DNA of 64,000 nucleotides from Kitasatospora sp. NBC_00458 (GCF_036013975.1 NZ_CP107904.1:1240001-1304000), one strand, 5' to 3'. Positions 26,274 to 35,159 are shown, numbered from the stretch's first letter. Program-made: numbers and translations. The notes: generated by a model from the letters alone, not told the origin.

Positions 26274-26323
26274 GCCGTGCGGCCCGCGTGAGCCGTCCGG
26301 TCCGCGTGAGCCGTCCGGTCCGC
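26270..26323. repeat. Three-unit 18-bp tandem repeat at the end of the LysE gene
   Basis: GTGAGCCGTCCGGTCCGC occurs at 26288-26305 and, nearly complete, at 26306-26323; an imperfect first unit spans the LysE stop codon. No function is evident. Confidence 0.5.
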
Positions 26324-26512
26324 CCGCTCCGGTACCCGACCGGCCGGCCACCCGCCCCGCCTGAAGCTGCCGGTGAAGCTGCCTCTCCTCCCCGTTCCGG
26401 CTGCCATAGCCTGACGCGCGGCGCTCAAGCAGCGCCCCGGCACACACCCGACGCCGCGTCAGAAGCGCGCCACCGCGCGCCTGCTACGTCCGGAAGGATC
26501 CGAAGCCCACCC

Positions 26513-27085
26513 ATGACCAGCATCCGCACCCGAGCGGCCGCCCTGGCCGCCATCGCCGCGATCGCGTTCGGCACCCTCACCGCAGGGTCCGCCCACGCCG
26601 CACCGCCGGCCCCGGCCGGCCCGTCGACCACCGGGACCGCCGCCGCCCCGGCCGCCGCCCCGGCCCCGCCCACCCGCATCCCGGCGAACAGCGTGCTCAA
26701 CCGCAACCAGGCCTGGTACTCGCCGAACGGCAAGGTCATGCTGGCCATGCAGGGCGACGGCAACGTCGTGCTGTACCGCGACGGCAAGGCGATCTGGGTG
26801 GCCAAGGGCGCCATGCCCAACGGCAACGTCCTGGTCATGCAGGGCGACGGCAACCTCGTCGTCTACGCCGCCGACAACACGCCGCTGTGGTCGAGCGGGA
26901 CGGGCGGCCGCCCGGGTGCCGAGCTGACCGTCTACAGCGAGGGCGCGATCGCGGTCGAGCTGAACGGCAAGGTCCTGTGGACCTCCGCGCCGCCCGCGCC
27001 GCTCCCGTCCTGCCCGCCGTGGGGTCCGCCCTACCCCGGCCAGGTCATCCCGCCGTGGTGCCCGACCTGGCCCTTCCCGGTCTAG
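26513..27085 (+). CDS. Secreted bulb-type (B-) lectin
   Basis: A 190-residue exported protein. The signal peptide ends near GSAHA and is followed by a proline/alanine-rich spacer to about residue 55. The mannose-binding lectin fold is shown by two consensus QxDxNxVxY motifs, QGDGNVVLY and QGDGNLVVY; a third copy (VYSEGAIAVEL) has lost the binding residues. The C-terminal tail is rich in proline, tryptophan and cysteine (two Cys). GNA-type lectins bind alpha-mannose; bacterial forms are often antimicrobial or adhesive. ATG 26513 is supported by the signal peptide. It is followed by a strong hairpin. Confidence 0.85.
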   Translation: MTSIRTRAAALAAIAAIAFGTLTAGSAHAAPPAPAGPSTTGTAAAPAAAPAPPTRIPANSVLNRNQAWYSPNGKVMLAMQGDGNVVLYRDGKAIWVAKGAMPNGNVLVMQGDGNLVVYAADNTPLWSSGTGGRPGAELTVYSEGAIAVELNGKVLWTSAPPAPLPSCPPWGPPYPGQVIPPWCPTWPFPV

Positions 27086-27105
27086 GGACTCCCCACCGGC
27101 GCACG

Positions 27106-27137
27106 CGGGCCGCACCGGCACCGTCCGGTGCGGCCCG
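27106..27137. terminator. Hairpin terminator after the B-lectin
   Basis: A perfect 13-bp stem (27106-27118 with 27125-27137) with a six-base loop, 21 bases after the lectin stop. Confidence 0.75.
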
Positions 27138-27360
27138 CCCGGCATGACCGGCACCGGAACCGATACCGGCACCGGCACCGGCACCGGCGACGTATCGACC
27201 CCGGCGACGGGCCGCGCGGTGGCCCCCCGGTGGCCGCACGGTGGCGGCGGACCGACGGACCGGCGAGGCCGTACGACGGGCCCACCCGCTGTCGCACCGT
27301 TGGGATATGGTGCCGTTCGCATGCGTCGAAACGCGGCGCGCAAAGGGGCCGGGGGGTCTG

Positions 27361-28845
27361 ATGGAACGTCGTACTGTCCTGCGCGGACTGGTGGGTGTGC
27401 CGATCGGGGCGCTGGGGGTGGCCGCCGCCACCGGGACCGCCCGGGCGGACGACTCCACCACGGTCGATCCGTCCGCCCAGTGGGGCACGTGGGAGGGCTG
27501 GGGCACCTCGCTGGCCTGGTGGGCCAACCAGCTCGGCCCCCAGGCGGACCTGGCCGACGTACTGTTCGGCCGGAACACCGTCTCGTTCCGCGGGCAGACA
27601 CTGCCCGGCCTGGGGATGAACGTGGTCCGGTACAACGCCGGCGGCTCGTCGACGAACAGCATCGGCGGCAGGACCATGCGGCCCGCGGGGCTGGACGGGT
27701 TCAAGCTCGTCGAGGGCTACCAGCTCGACTGGTTCTCGGCGGACCCGCAGTCGGCGAGCTGGAACTGGAACGCCGACGCCAACCAGCGCGACATGATGTG
27801 GCTGGCCCGGGACAGGGGCGCCGACCGGTTCGAGCTCTTCAGCAACTCGCCCATGTGGTGGATGCTGAAGAACGACGATCCGCGCGGCGCGACCGGCGAC
27901 GGCTACCTCTGCAACCTGCGGGACGACAACTTCGGTCGCCACGCGGCCTACCTCGCGACGGTGGCGCGGTACGCCCACGACCACTGGGGCATCGACTTCA
28001 CCTCGGTCTCCCCGGCCAACGAGCCCGGAGCCCACTGGAGCACGCCCGGGAGCCCCACGGACGGACAGGAGGGGTGCTACTACGACCGCCCCCGCCTGGC
28101 CGAGATCACCCGGCAGACCCGCGCCCAGCTGGACGCCCGGGGCCTGCACTGGATGATGGTGGCGGGCCTCGACGACTGGGGCGTCGGCACCGGCGTCTAC
28201 CACTGGTCGGACAACGCCGACTTCGACGCCGCCACCCGCGCGGCCGTGGGGCGGATCAACGTCCACGGCTACGACACCGACGGCGACCGCTACGCCCTCC
28301 ACCGGGCGGCGGCCGCGGACGGCAAGAACGTCTGGATGTCCGAGTACGGCGACGGCGACACCACCGGCATGCTGCTCGCCAAGAACCTCAACTACGACCT
28401 GCGCTGGCTGCACCCCACGGCCTGGGTGATCTGGCAGGTCCTCGACTGGGAGAACTTCGGGGCGATCACCCTCACCAGCGGGGTGATCGGCGCGGTCAAC
28501 GCGAAGTTCTTCGTCCTCGCCCAGTACATGCGGCACATCCGCCCCGGCATGACGATCATCGACGCGGGCCACCCCGACGCCGTGGCGGCCTACGACCCCG
28601 TCGGCCACAAGCTGGTCATCGTCGCCGTGAACTACGTGGGAGAGCAGACGATCAACTTCGACCTGTCCAGGTTCGGCGTACCGGGACAGGACGGCGCCCT
28701 GGTCCACCGCTGGGCCACCGGGACGAACCCCGGCGGTGAGCGCTACCGGTACTACGCGGACACCTACGTGCACGGCAACCGGTTCTGGTCCACCTTCAAC
28801 TCCCGTACCGTGCAGACCTTCGAGGTCTCCGACGTGTACCTGTAG
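27361..28845 (+). CDS. Secreted GH30-type glycosidase, probable endo-beta-1,6-galactanase
   Basis: A 494-residue exported enzyme. The leader MERRTVLRGLVGVPIGALG has twin arginines, suggesting Tat export, and ends near ARADD. The GH30 (beta/alpha)8 barrel is marked by WEGWGTSLAWWA, the acid/base in SPANEP (Glu221) and the nucleophile in WMSEYG (Glu328); a beta-sandwich follows. The pattern best fits the branch containing streptomycete endo-beta-1,6-galactanases that attack arabinogalactan side chains, but the subfamily is a recollection and not a computed result. ATG 27361 has a G-rich stretch upstream and no canonical Shine-Dalgarno. A convergent hairpin follows. Confidence 0.82.
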   Translation: MERRTVLRGLVGVPIGALGVAAATGTARADDSTTVDPSAQWGTWEGWGTSLAWWANQLGPQADLADVLFGRNTVSFRGQTLPGLGMNVVRYNAGGSSTNSIGGRTMRPAGLDGFKLVEGYQLDWFSADPQSASWNWNADANQRDMMWLARDRGADRFELFSNSPMWWMLKNDDPRGATGDGYLCNLRDDNFGRHAAYLATVARYAHDHWGIDFTSVSPANEPGAHWSTPGSPTDGQEGCYYDRPRLAEITRQTRAQLDARGLHWMMVAGLDDWGVGTGVYHWSDNADFDAATRAAVGRINVHGYDTDGDRYALHRAAAADGKNVWMSEYGDGDTTGMLLAKNLNYDLRWLHPTAWVIWQVLDWENFGAITLTSGVIGAVNAKFFVLAQYMRHIRPGMTIIDAGHPDAVAAYDPVGHKLVIVAVNYVGEQTINFDLSRFGVPGQDGALVHRWATGTNPGGERYRYYADTYVHGNRFWSTFNSRTVQTFEVSDVYL

Positions 28846-28861
28846 CCCGCCCCGGCCGACG

Positions 28862-28895
28862 CGCCTCCCCCGCCCCGCCCGGGGCGGGGGAGGCG
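28862..28895. terminator. Bidirectional hairpin terminator
   Basis: A 15-bp stem (28862-28876 with 28881-28895) with a four-base loop lies between the convergent GH30 and siderophore-interacting protein genes. Confidence 0.8.
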
Positions 28896-28907
28896 GCCCC
28901 GGCACGG

Positions 28908-29858
28908 TCAGGCCTCCTGGGCCCCCTCGGCCGGGGCCGACTCGTAGGCCGCCAGGGCCTCGGCGCGCAGGTCCTCCTCCGAGGCCCCGCGGCGCCAGTA
29001 GCCGGAGAACTCGATCCGGCGCCGGTCGACGCCGCGCTCGCCGACCAGGTGGCGGCGCAGCGCACGGACGGTCCCGGCCTCGCCCGCGAGCCAGGCGTAC
29101 ACCCGGTCCTCGCCGTCGACGGGGAACTCAGCGGCGCGGACCGCCCCGACCAGCAGGTCGGTGCCGACCAGCCAGCGCGTCCCGTCCGCGGCCCGGGCGG
29201 GCAGCTCCTGGACGTCCTCGGCGTGCGGGACCTGCAGGAACGCGTGCACGGTGACGTCCTCCGGGAGCCACTCCAGGATCGCGGCGGCCGCGGGCAGGGC
29301 GGTCTCGTCGGCGGCGACCAGCACGGTGCGGGTGCCGGCCGGCGGGCGGAAGCCCACGCTGCGGTTGTCCGCGACGGCCGGACCGAGCAGCAGGACGCGG
29401 TCGCCGGGCTCGGCCCGCGCGGCCCAGCGGGACGCCGGTCCGGTGTCGCCGTGCAGGGCGAAGTCGACGTCCAGTTCCGTGCCGCCGCCGGGGAGTTCGC
29501 GCTGGGAGCGCACGGTGTAGGAGCGCATGACGGCCCGTACGGACTCGTCGAGGGCGCGCCACTCGGCGAACCAGCCGGCCCCCGCCTCGACGGGGAGGAC
29601 CGGGGCGTCCTGGCCGGGGTGGGGCAGGAAGAGCGAGAAGCTCTGGTCCCGCCCGCCGCTCGCGAAGCCGTCCAGTCCCGGGCCGCCGAGGGTGATCCGG
29701 GTCATGGTCGGGCCGAGCCGGCGGCTGCGGACGACCTCGGCGGCGAAGAAGCCGAACTGCTCGACGGCCGCGGCCGCGTCCGCGTCGAGGTCGGCGGTGG
29801 CGGTCGCGTCCGTCGCGGAGGCCCCGGCGGGCGCGTCCGTGGCGTCCGTCGCGGTCAT
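28908..29858 (-). CDS. Siderophore-interacting protein (FAD-dependent ferric reductase)
   Basis: A 316-residue cytoplasmic flavoprotein of the SIP family. The FAD region has MRSYTVRSQRE and the NAD(P)-binding part has VLVAADETALPAAAAILEWL with a C-terminal EFSGYWRRG, both typical. It reduces ferric siderophores inside the cell and so releases iron. The N-terminal 30 residues are low-complexity alanine/threonine/aspartate. ATG 29858 overlaps the stop of the upstream binding-protein gene (ATGA), so the two are translationally coupled. Expression should follow iron status through the upstream iron box. Confidence 0.92.
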   Translation of the reverse strand: MTATDATDAPAGASATDATATADLDADAAAAVEQFGFFAAEVVRSRRLGPTMTRITLGGPGLDGFASGGRDQSFSLFLPHPGQDAPVLPVEAGAGWFAEWRALDESVRAVMRSYTVRSQRELPGGGTELDVDFALHGDTGPASRWAARAEPGDRVLLLGPAVADNRSVGFRPPAGTRTVLVAADETALPAAAAILEWLPEDVTVHAFLQVPHAEDVQELPARAADGTRWLVGTDLLVGAVRAAEFPVDGEDRVYAWLAGEAGTVRALRRHLVGERGVDRRRIEFSGYWRRGASEEDLRAEALAAYESAPAEGAQEA

Positions 29859-30892
29859 CCGAGCTTCCGTGCGCTCTGGACGGCCTTGGCCAGGTTCTCC
29901 ATCAGCGGGGCCGCACCCAGCCAGGAGAACCGCGGCACGGCGTCCCACGGCGTGACCTGGCCGGCCTTGACGGCGGGCAGCGCGGACCAGGAGGGCTTGG
30001 CCGCGAGGTCGGCGGGCTGGAGGGCGGTGGACCGGTTGTCGAGCAGGATCAGGTCGGCCTGGTACTTGGCGGCGTTCTCCCAGCTCAGGCCCTCGAAGTA
30101 GCCGGCCGGGTCGAGCGTGTCGGGGACCACGAACTCGACGCCCAGCTCGCGGAAGTACATCAGGTCGCTGCCGACCGCCGGGTTGGAGACGTAGAAGAGG
30201 TCGGCGCTGCCGGAGGCGGCCATCACCTTGAGGCCGCCGGCGGCCTTCGCGGCCCGGCGCAGCGTCTCGGCGGCGGCCTCGAAGCGGGCCTTGGCGTCGG
30301 TGACCTGCTTGGCGTTCAGGTCCGCGCCCAGCGAGGCGGCCAGTTCGGCGTACCGCTTGACGGGCTCGGGCAGCGGGACCCGGGCGGTGGTGATCGCGAC
30401 GCTGGGGGCGAGGGCGAGGATCTTGTCCTTGCTCTCGTCCGGCACGTACCAGAGGGCGTCCGGGTCGTACATGTGGGTGACCAGGAGGTCCGGGCGCAGG
30501 GCCGCGTACTTCTCGATGCCGAACTCGCCCCAGGCGTTGCCGACGATCGTGACCCGGTCGACGTCGAGGCTGCCGGCGGCCGGGTCGGCCTTGCCGTCCG
30601 CGCCCTTGGTCTCACCGAAGACGCCGACCAGCTGGGAGTCGAGCCCGAAGTCGTGGAGGGCGGCGGCGGTGCCGGTGAAGGCGACGACCCGCTTCGGGGT
30701 GCTCTTGGCGGTGACGGCCTTCTTCCGGTCGTCGGTGAAGGACCAGGCCTTGCCGTCGGCGGCGTCCTGACCGCCCGTCCCCTTCGATCCGCCGCCGCTG
30801 CCGCAGGCGGCGAGGGCGGCGCCGAGGCCGGCGACGCCGGCGGCGGTGAGCAGGGTGCGGCGGGTGGGGCGTGGGGGACGGGCAGTGGGCAT
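29855..30892 (-). CDS. Iron-siderophore ABC transporter substrate-binding lipoprotein
   Basis: A 345-residue cluster-type periplasmic-binding lipoprotein. A twin-arginine motif (TRRTLL) and lipobox LAAC (Cys30) show export and anchoring. Family motifs include KRVVAFTGTAAALHDFGL and EKYAALRPDLLVTHMYDPD. It delivers ferric siderophore to the FecCD permeases encoded divergently. It overlaps the SIP gene by 4 bp, making a two-gene operon under the iron box at 30959-30974. No siderophore biosynthesis genes are present, so the ligand may be a foreign or separately encoded siderophore. Confidence 0.92.
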   Translation of the reverse strand: MPTARPPRPTRRTLLTAAGVAGLGAALAACGSGGGSKGTGGQDAADGKAWSFTDDRKKAVTAKSTPKRVVAFTGTAAALHDFGLDSQLVGVFGETKGADGKADPAAGSLDVDRVTIVGNAWGEFGIEKYAALRPDLLVTHMYDPDALWYVPDESKDKILALAPSVAITTARVPLPEPVKRYAELAASLGADLNAKQVTDAKARFEAAAETLRRAAKAAGGLKVMAASGSADLFYVSNPAVGSDLMYFRELGVEFVVPDTLDPAGYFEGLSWENAAKYQADLILLDNRSTALQPADLAAKPSWSALPAVKAGQVTPWDAVPRFSWLGAAPLMENLAKAVQSARKLG

Positions 30893-30958
30893 GGGAGCGC
30901 CTTCGTTCGTGGTGGTGCAGGTGAGGGGGGTCGGGGCCGCGGCGACCCGGGATCGATC

Positions 30959-30974
30959 TTAGGTTAGCCTAACC
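30959..30974. promoter_or_regulatory. DmdR/IdeR-type iron box
   Basis: TTAGGTTAGCCTAACC contains the palindrome GGTTAG-C-CTAACC and matches the actinobacterial iron-box consensus (TTAGGTTAGSCTAACCTAA). It lies in the 141-bp divergent gap between the siderophore binding protein and the first permease, so one site can repress both operons when iron is sufficient. Confidence 0.9.
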
Positions 30975-31033
30975 ATTGTTTTTCGCCGCCGATCCCCCGG
31001 CGGCCCCCGTCCGCCGGCTCCCGGAGCACCACC

Positions 31034-32173
31034 ATGCACGACGTCATCCCCCGTTCGGGGCCGCCCGAGCGGGCCGAGCCGGCCGAAGGAGCCTGGCCGC
31101 CCGCCCCGACCGGCTCCGACCTCGCCGCCACCACCGCCACCGCCACCACCACCGCGGACGCGGACGCGACGGCCCGGTGGGGCGGCCGGAACCGCGTCCG
31201 CGCCCTCGGCCTGGTCGCCGCGCTGCTCGTGCTGGCCGCCGTCCTGGTGCTCAGCATCGCGGTGGGCGCCAAGGCGCTCTCCCCCGCCGAGGTCTGGCAG
31301 GGCCTCACCGACCCCGCCTCCCCCGCCTACACGGTCGTGAACCGGATGCGGCTGCCGCGCACCCTGCTCGGGCTGCTCGCCGGCACCGCCCTCGGACTGG
31401 CCGGCGCCGTCATGCAGGCCGTCACCCGCAACCCGCTCGCCGACCCCGGGCTCCTCGGCATCAACGCGGGCGCCTCCGCGGCGATCGCCTCCGCGATCGC
31501 CTTCCTCGGCGTCGGCGGCTTCACCGGCTACGTGTGGTTCGGCCTGCTCGGCGCCGCCGTCGTCTCCGTGCTGGTGTACGCGGTCGGCGGCGGCCGGCAG
31601 GCCACCCCCGCCCGGCTCGCCCTGTCCGGCGCCGCGCTGAACGCCGCGCTCTACTCGTACGTCAGCGCCGTGATGCTGCTGGACTCCGCCTCGCTGGACC
31701 GGATGCGCTTCTGGACGGTCGGCTCGCTCGCCTCCGCCGTGCCCTCGACCGTCGCCGCCGTCACGCCGTTCGTCCTGGTCGGCCTGGTGCTCGCGCTCGC
31801 CCTGGCCCGCCCGCTCAACGCGCTGGCCATGGGCGAGGACGCCGCGCAGTCGCTGGGCGCCCGGCCCGCCCGGGTCCGCGGCACGGCCATCGTCGCGGTC
31901 ACCCTGCTGTGCGGGGCGGCCACCGCCGCCTGCGGGCCGATCGTCTTCGTCGGCCTGACCGTGCCCCACCTGGTCCGCGCGCTCACCGGGCCGGACCTGC
32001 GCTGGATGCTGCCGTACTGCGCCGTCCTCGCGCCGGTGCTGCTGCTCGGCTCCGACGTGCTGGGCCGGGTGCTCGGCCGGCCCGGCGAGCTCCAGGTCGG
32101 CATCGTCACCGCCGTGCTCGGCGGCGTCTTCTTCCTGTTCTTCGTCCGTCGCGGAAAGGCGGCCCGGTCATGA
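31034..32173 (+). CDS. FecCD-family iron-siderophore permease
   Basis: A 379-residue membrane protein of the FecCD family, with hydrophobic segments throughout. Motifs RLPRTLLGLLAGTALGLAGAVMQAVTRNPLADPGLLGI and ARPLNALAMGEDAAQSLGARP are characteristic. The first 55 residues are a Thr/Ala/Asp-rich cytoplasmic tail encoded by a short repetitive stretch. It forms the channel together with the next permease, whose start overlaps its stop by 4 bp. It is divergent from the binding protein and SIP genes across the iron box. Confidence 0.9.
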   Translation: MHDVIPRSGPPERAEPAEGAWPPAPTGSDLAATTATATTTADADATARWGGRNRVRALGLVAALLVLAAVLVLSIAVGAKALSPAEVWQGLTDPASPAYTVVNRMRLPRTLLGLLAGTALGLAGAVMQAVTRNPLADPGLLGINAGASAAIASAIAFLGVGGFTGYVWFGLLGAAVVSVLVYAVGGGRQATPARLALSGAALNAALYSYVSAVMLLDSASLDRMRFWTVGSLASAVPSTVAAVTPFVLVGLVLALALARPLNALAMGEDAAQSLGARPARVRGTAIVAVTLLCGAATAACGPIVFVGLTVPHLVRALTGPDLRWMLPYCAVLAPVLLLGSDVLGRVLGRPGELQVGIVTAVLGGVFFLFFVRRGKAARS

Positions 32174-33294
32174 CCGCGACCACACCCACCGCCGGCCGCA
32201 CCGGGTCCGGGTCCGGCGCGACCGGGTCCGCCGCCCCCGGACCGGCCGCCCGGGCCACCGGCGGCACCCGCTCCGTCCGCACCGCCGGCGGTATCTCGCT
32301 GCGCTACAGCCCCCGCGCGGTGGTCGCCGTCACCGCCTGCCTGCTCGTCGCCCTCGTGCTCGCCGTGGTCACGCTCGGCCGCGGCGACTACCCGCTCGGA
32401 CCCGTCGAGGTGGTCCGCGCCCTCACCGGCGGCGGAGACCCGGCGGCCGACTTCGTCGTCAACGAGCTGCGGCTGCCGCGCGTGGCGACCGCGCTGCTCA
32501 CCGGCGCCGCGCTCGCGCTCTCCGGTGCCGTGCTCCAGGCCCTGGTGCGGAACCCGCTGGGCAGCCCCGACATCCTCGGCCTCACCCAGGGCGCCGCCAC
32601 GGGCGCGCTGCTCGTCGTGGCGGCCGGCGGCGGCAGCCTCGCCCTGGCCGGCGGCGCGGTCGCGGGCGGGGTCGGGGCGGGGCTGCTGATCTGGGCCCTC
32701 GCCTGGCGCCAGGGCGTGACCGGCCACCGCCTGGTGCTGGTCGGCATCGGCGCCGCCGCCGTACTCACCGGCGTCAACGGCTACCTGCTCACCCGGGTGA
32801 AGCTGATGGAGGCCGCCCGCGCCCTCCTCTGGCTCACCGGCAGCCTCGACGGCCGCGGCTGGGCGGACGCACTGCCGCTGCTGGCCGTCCTCGCCGTCCT
32901 GCTCCCCGTCGTGCTGCTCGGCTGCGGACCGGGCCTGCGGATGCTGGAGATGGGCGAGGACGCCGCCGTCGCGCTCGGCGTGCCGGTCGCGCGGATCCGC
33001 GTCGTCCTGCTGGCCTCCGCCGTCCTGCTCGCCTCGGTCGCGGCGGCGGCCGCCGGACCGGTCTCGTTCGTGGCGCTCACCGCCCCGCAGCTGGCCCGCC
33101 GGCTCACCCGGGCCCCCGGTCCCCACCTCCTCGCCTCGGCCGCCATGGGCTCCGCCCTGCTGGTCGCCGCCGACCTCGCCGCCCAGCACGCCTTCGGGGA
33201 CCGGCAACTGCCCGTCGGCGTGGTGACCGGCGTCCTCGGCGGCGGCTACCTGGTCTGGCTCCTCGCCGCCCAGCACCGCGCCGGACGCCTCTGA
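32170..33294 (+). CDS. FecCD-family iron-siderophore permease
   Basis: A 374-residue partner permease with LRLPRVATALLTGAALALSG, VRNPLGSPDILGLTQGAA and LEMGEDAAVALGVPV. The N-terminal 50 residues are a Thr/Gly/Ala-rich tail. Its ATG (32170) overlaps the previous stop. The operon ends here: the expected FecE-type ATPase is absent and the next gene is a convergent lipase, so the transporter must use an ATPase encoded elsewhere. Confidence 0.9.
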   Translation: MTATTPTAGRTGSGSGATGSAAPGPAARATGGTRSVRTAGGISLRYSPRAVVAVTACLLVALVLAVVTLGRGDYPLGPVEVVRALTGGGDPAADFVVNELRLPRVATALLTGAALALSGAVLQALVRNPLGSPDILGLTQGAATGALLVVAAGGGSLALAGGAVAGGVGAGLLIWALAWRQGVTGHRLVLVGIGAAAVLTGVNGYLLTRVKLMEAARALLWLTGSLDGRGWADALPLLAVLAVLLPVVLLGCGPGLRMLEMGEDAAVALGVPVARIRVVLLASAVLLASVAAAAAGPVSFVALTAPQLARRLTRAPGPHLLASAAMGSALLVAADLAAQHAFGDRQLPVGVVTGVLGGGYLVWLLAAQHRAGRL

Positions 33295-33305
33295 CCGGTC
33301 CGGTC

Positions 33306-33360
33306 GGCCGCGGCCGGCGGGCGCGGGAGCGCGGTAGACCGGGGGCGGCCGGCCGCGGCC
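33306..33360. terminator. Possible hairpin between convergent permease and lipase genes
   Basis: Arms GGCCGCGGCCGG (33306-33317) and its complement (33349-33360) could form a 12-bp stem with a 31-base loop. The long loop makes it a weaker candidate. Confidence 0.35.
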
Positions 33361-33380
33361 CGCCGGGCCCGTCAGGCCCG

Positions 33381-34205
33381 TCAGGCCCTGGCGAGGTTCC
33401 TCTCGAACGCGGCCAGGTAGTTGGGCAGGTGGTGGTCCTTGACCGCGTCGGTCTCGGGGGCGAACAGGTCGGCGCCCACGCCCTTGGCCCGGTCCTTCAG
33501 CCCTGCGACGAACGGCATGCGCTCGTGGAGCCCCCCGTCCGCGTCGAAGTAGCGCACCGCCTCGACGTGCGTGAAGACCGGCTCGGGCGGGAGCTGGGGG
33601 ACGATGTCGTTGTTGTTGACGAAGCGGTAGCAGCGGTCCCTGAAGGCCGCGTTGTGGGCGCCGGCGAGCAGCCGCTCACAGGTGCGGGGCTGGCCGAAGG
33701 TGTAGACGCCGGCGGGCAGCAGCCGCGGCTCCTCGAAGTACCAGCGGGCGCCGGCCAGCATGGCGAGCGCGCCGCCCAGGCTGTGGCCGGTGAACCAGAC
33801 GGTCTGGCCGCCGGTGCCCAACTCCCGGATGGTGTCGCGGACCTGCGGGTAGACGGACTGCAGGGCCTGGTGGAACCCGTAGTGGACGAAGCCCTTGTTC
33901 GCCGGCCCCGGGACGGGCGGGGTGCTGACGTCGGTGAGCCAGTCGCGGATCTTCAGCACCTCGGTGCCCCGGAACCCGGCCACGATCATGCGGTCGCCGG
34001 CCATCACGTAGGCCTGGGTGTCCTCGATCGGGAACGGCATCCGGTGCGTCGACTCGAAGTGCCGCACCTCGTCGAAGCCCCAGGAGCGGGCCTCCTCCTC
34101 GATGGCGGCGCGGTCGAGCGTGGCCAGCCCGGCGGCCCGCGCCATCCAGTAGGCGTGCGGGAGGGAGTAGCCGGTCGTCGAGTGGTCCAGGGCGGGGATG
34201 GCCAT
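33381..34205 (-). CDS. Class 3 lipase family protein
   Basis: A 274-residue alpha/beta hydrolase of the fungal-lipase-like class 3 family. The nucleophile elbow is GHSLGGA (Ser142); the aspartate is probably in NNNDIVPQLPP and the histidine near the C-terminus in DHHLPNYL. VAGFRGTE supplies the oxyanion region. No signal peptide is present, so it is cytoplasmic or exported by an unknown route. ATG 34205 is preceded by GGAGG. It likely hydrolyses acylglycerol or related esters; neighbours give no hint of substrate. Confidence 0.9.
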   Translation of the reverse strand: MAIPALDHSTTGYSLPHAYWMARAAGLATLDRAAIEEEARSWGFDEVRHFESTHRMPFPIEDTQAYVMAGDRMIVAGFRGTEVLKIRDWLTDVSTPPVPGPANKGFVHYGFHQALQSVYPQVRDTIRELGTGGQTVWFTGHSLGGALAMLAGARWYFEEPRLLPAGVYTFGQPRTCERLLAGAHNAAFRDRCYRFVNNNDIVPQLPPEPVFTHVEAVRYFDADGGLHERMPFVAGLKDRAKGVGADLFAPETDAVKDHHLPNYLAAFERNLARA

Positions 34206-34398
34206 CGGTGTCCTCCGGGGAGCGGGGCCGTAGCGGTTCACCGGGCAACGTAGTGCCGCACACGAACGACCGCGAACCGGCCGGGCCCGGAACCACTCGT
34301 TCGGCCCCGAAGGCGCCGCCGGAGCCTCCGGGCCGCGGACGGGCCGCTCCGGAGCTGCGGTTGCCTCCCGCCCGCGGGGCGTCGTGGCCGTGGTGCCG

Positions 34399-34977
34399 TC
34401 ACCCGTGCGGGGTCGCCCCGCCGGGCCAGGCGCCCCGGGCCGCCAGGCCGAGGACCAGGGCGGCGATGTTCCAGGCGTCGTCCTCGCCGCTGTGGTGGCG
34501 CCCCTCCAGCGGCAGGCCGGCGATCTGCAGGGCCTGGGCCATCCCGGGGCGCTTGCGCAGCCCGTGCGCCTCGGTGAAGACCGCCTTGGCGTTGGTGTGC
34601 CGGTGGCCGAACGGGTAGGCGGTGCCGGTGGCCCGGCACTGGCGGGTGAACTGGTTCCGGTCGTAGTCGCCCCAGCTGGCCCACGGGCGGGCCCCGGCCC
34701 GGTGCTCGGCGGCCAGCAGCCGGCAGGCCGCGGCGAAGTCGAGGCCGGTGTCGACCTCGGCCTGGGTCAGCCCGGTCAGCTCCGTGCAGAAGTCGCCGAC
34801 GGTGGACCGCGCGGGCCGGACCAGGATGCGGTGCCGTCCCACCCGCTCACCCGAGCTCAGGTCGACGACGGTCAGCCCGATCTCGATGATCTCGCTGACC
34901 GCCCCGGGCGGTGGTCGGCCGTCCCAGCACGTGGCCTCGACGTCCACGACGTTGAGCAGTCCCCCGGCGTCGTCCAT
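34399..34977 (-). CDS. DEDDh 3'-5' exonuclease domain protein
   Basis: A 192-residue exonuclease of the ERI-1/KapD-like type. The metal-binding residues are visible in order: VVDVEATCW (Asp-x-Glu), then WGDYDRNQF (Asp), and HHSGEDDAWNIAAL (His-x4-Asp). These proteins trim RNA or DNA 3' ends; bacterial members are often encoded alone and their substrates are unclear. The start at ATG 34977 lacks a strong Shine-Dalgarno; the frame stays open far upstream only because of base composition. It is transcribed away from the SDR gene's 3' end. Confidence 0.85.
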   Translation of the reverse strand: MDDAGGLLNVVDVEATCWDGRPPPGAVSEIIEIGLTVVDLSSGERVGRHRILVRPARSTVGDFCTELTGLTQAEVDTGLDFAAACRLLAAEHRAGARPWASWGDYDRNQFTRQCRATGTAYPFGHRHTNAKAVFTEAHGLRKRPGMAQALQIAGLPLEGRHHSGEDDAWNIAALVLGLAARGAWPGGATPHG

Positions 34978-35055
34978 GCCGCCGAGCGTAGGGCGGCGGC
35001 CCCCTCCGGTCACCCCGTTTTCCCGCCGGACCGGCCCGGCCCGGCGGAGGCCCCG

Positions 35056-35141
35056 GCCGGTGACGGGGCGGCGGCCGTCGACCGGGCCGCGGCCGGTGAC
35101 GGGGCCGTGGCCGTGGCCGTGGCCTCCGCCGGTGACGGGGC
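35056..35141. repeat. Three 14-bp repeats at exactly 36-bp spacing
   Basis: GCCGGTGACGGGGC occurs at 35056, 35092 and 35128, with GC-rich spacers of related sequence. It lies in the gap between the exonuclease and SDR genes. No function is evident. Confidence 0.6.
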
Positions 35142-35159
35142 TGCGGGCGGGACCGCCGG

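Noticed and set aside
26270-26323. Attachment site or mobile-element end at the 18-bp repeat
   Set aside because: No integrase, transposase, tRNA or matching distant copy is visible; it is a local tandem duplication.
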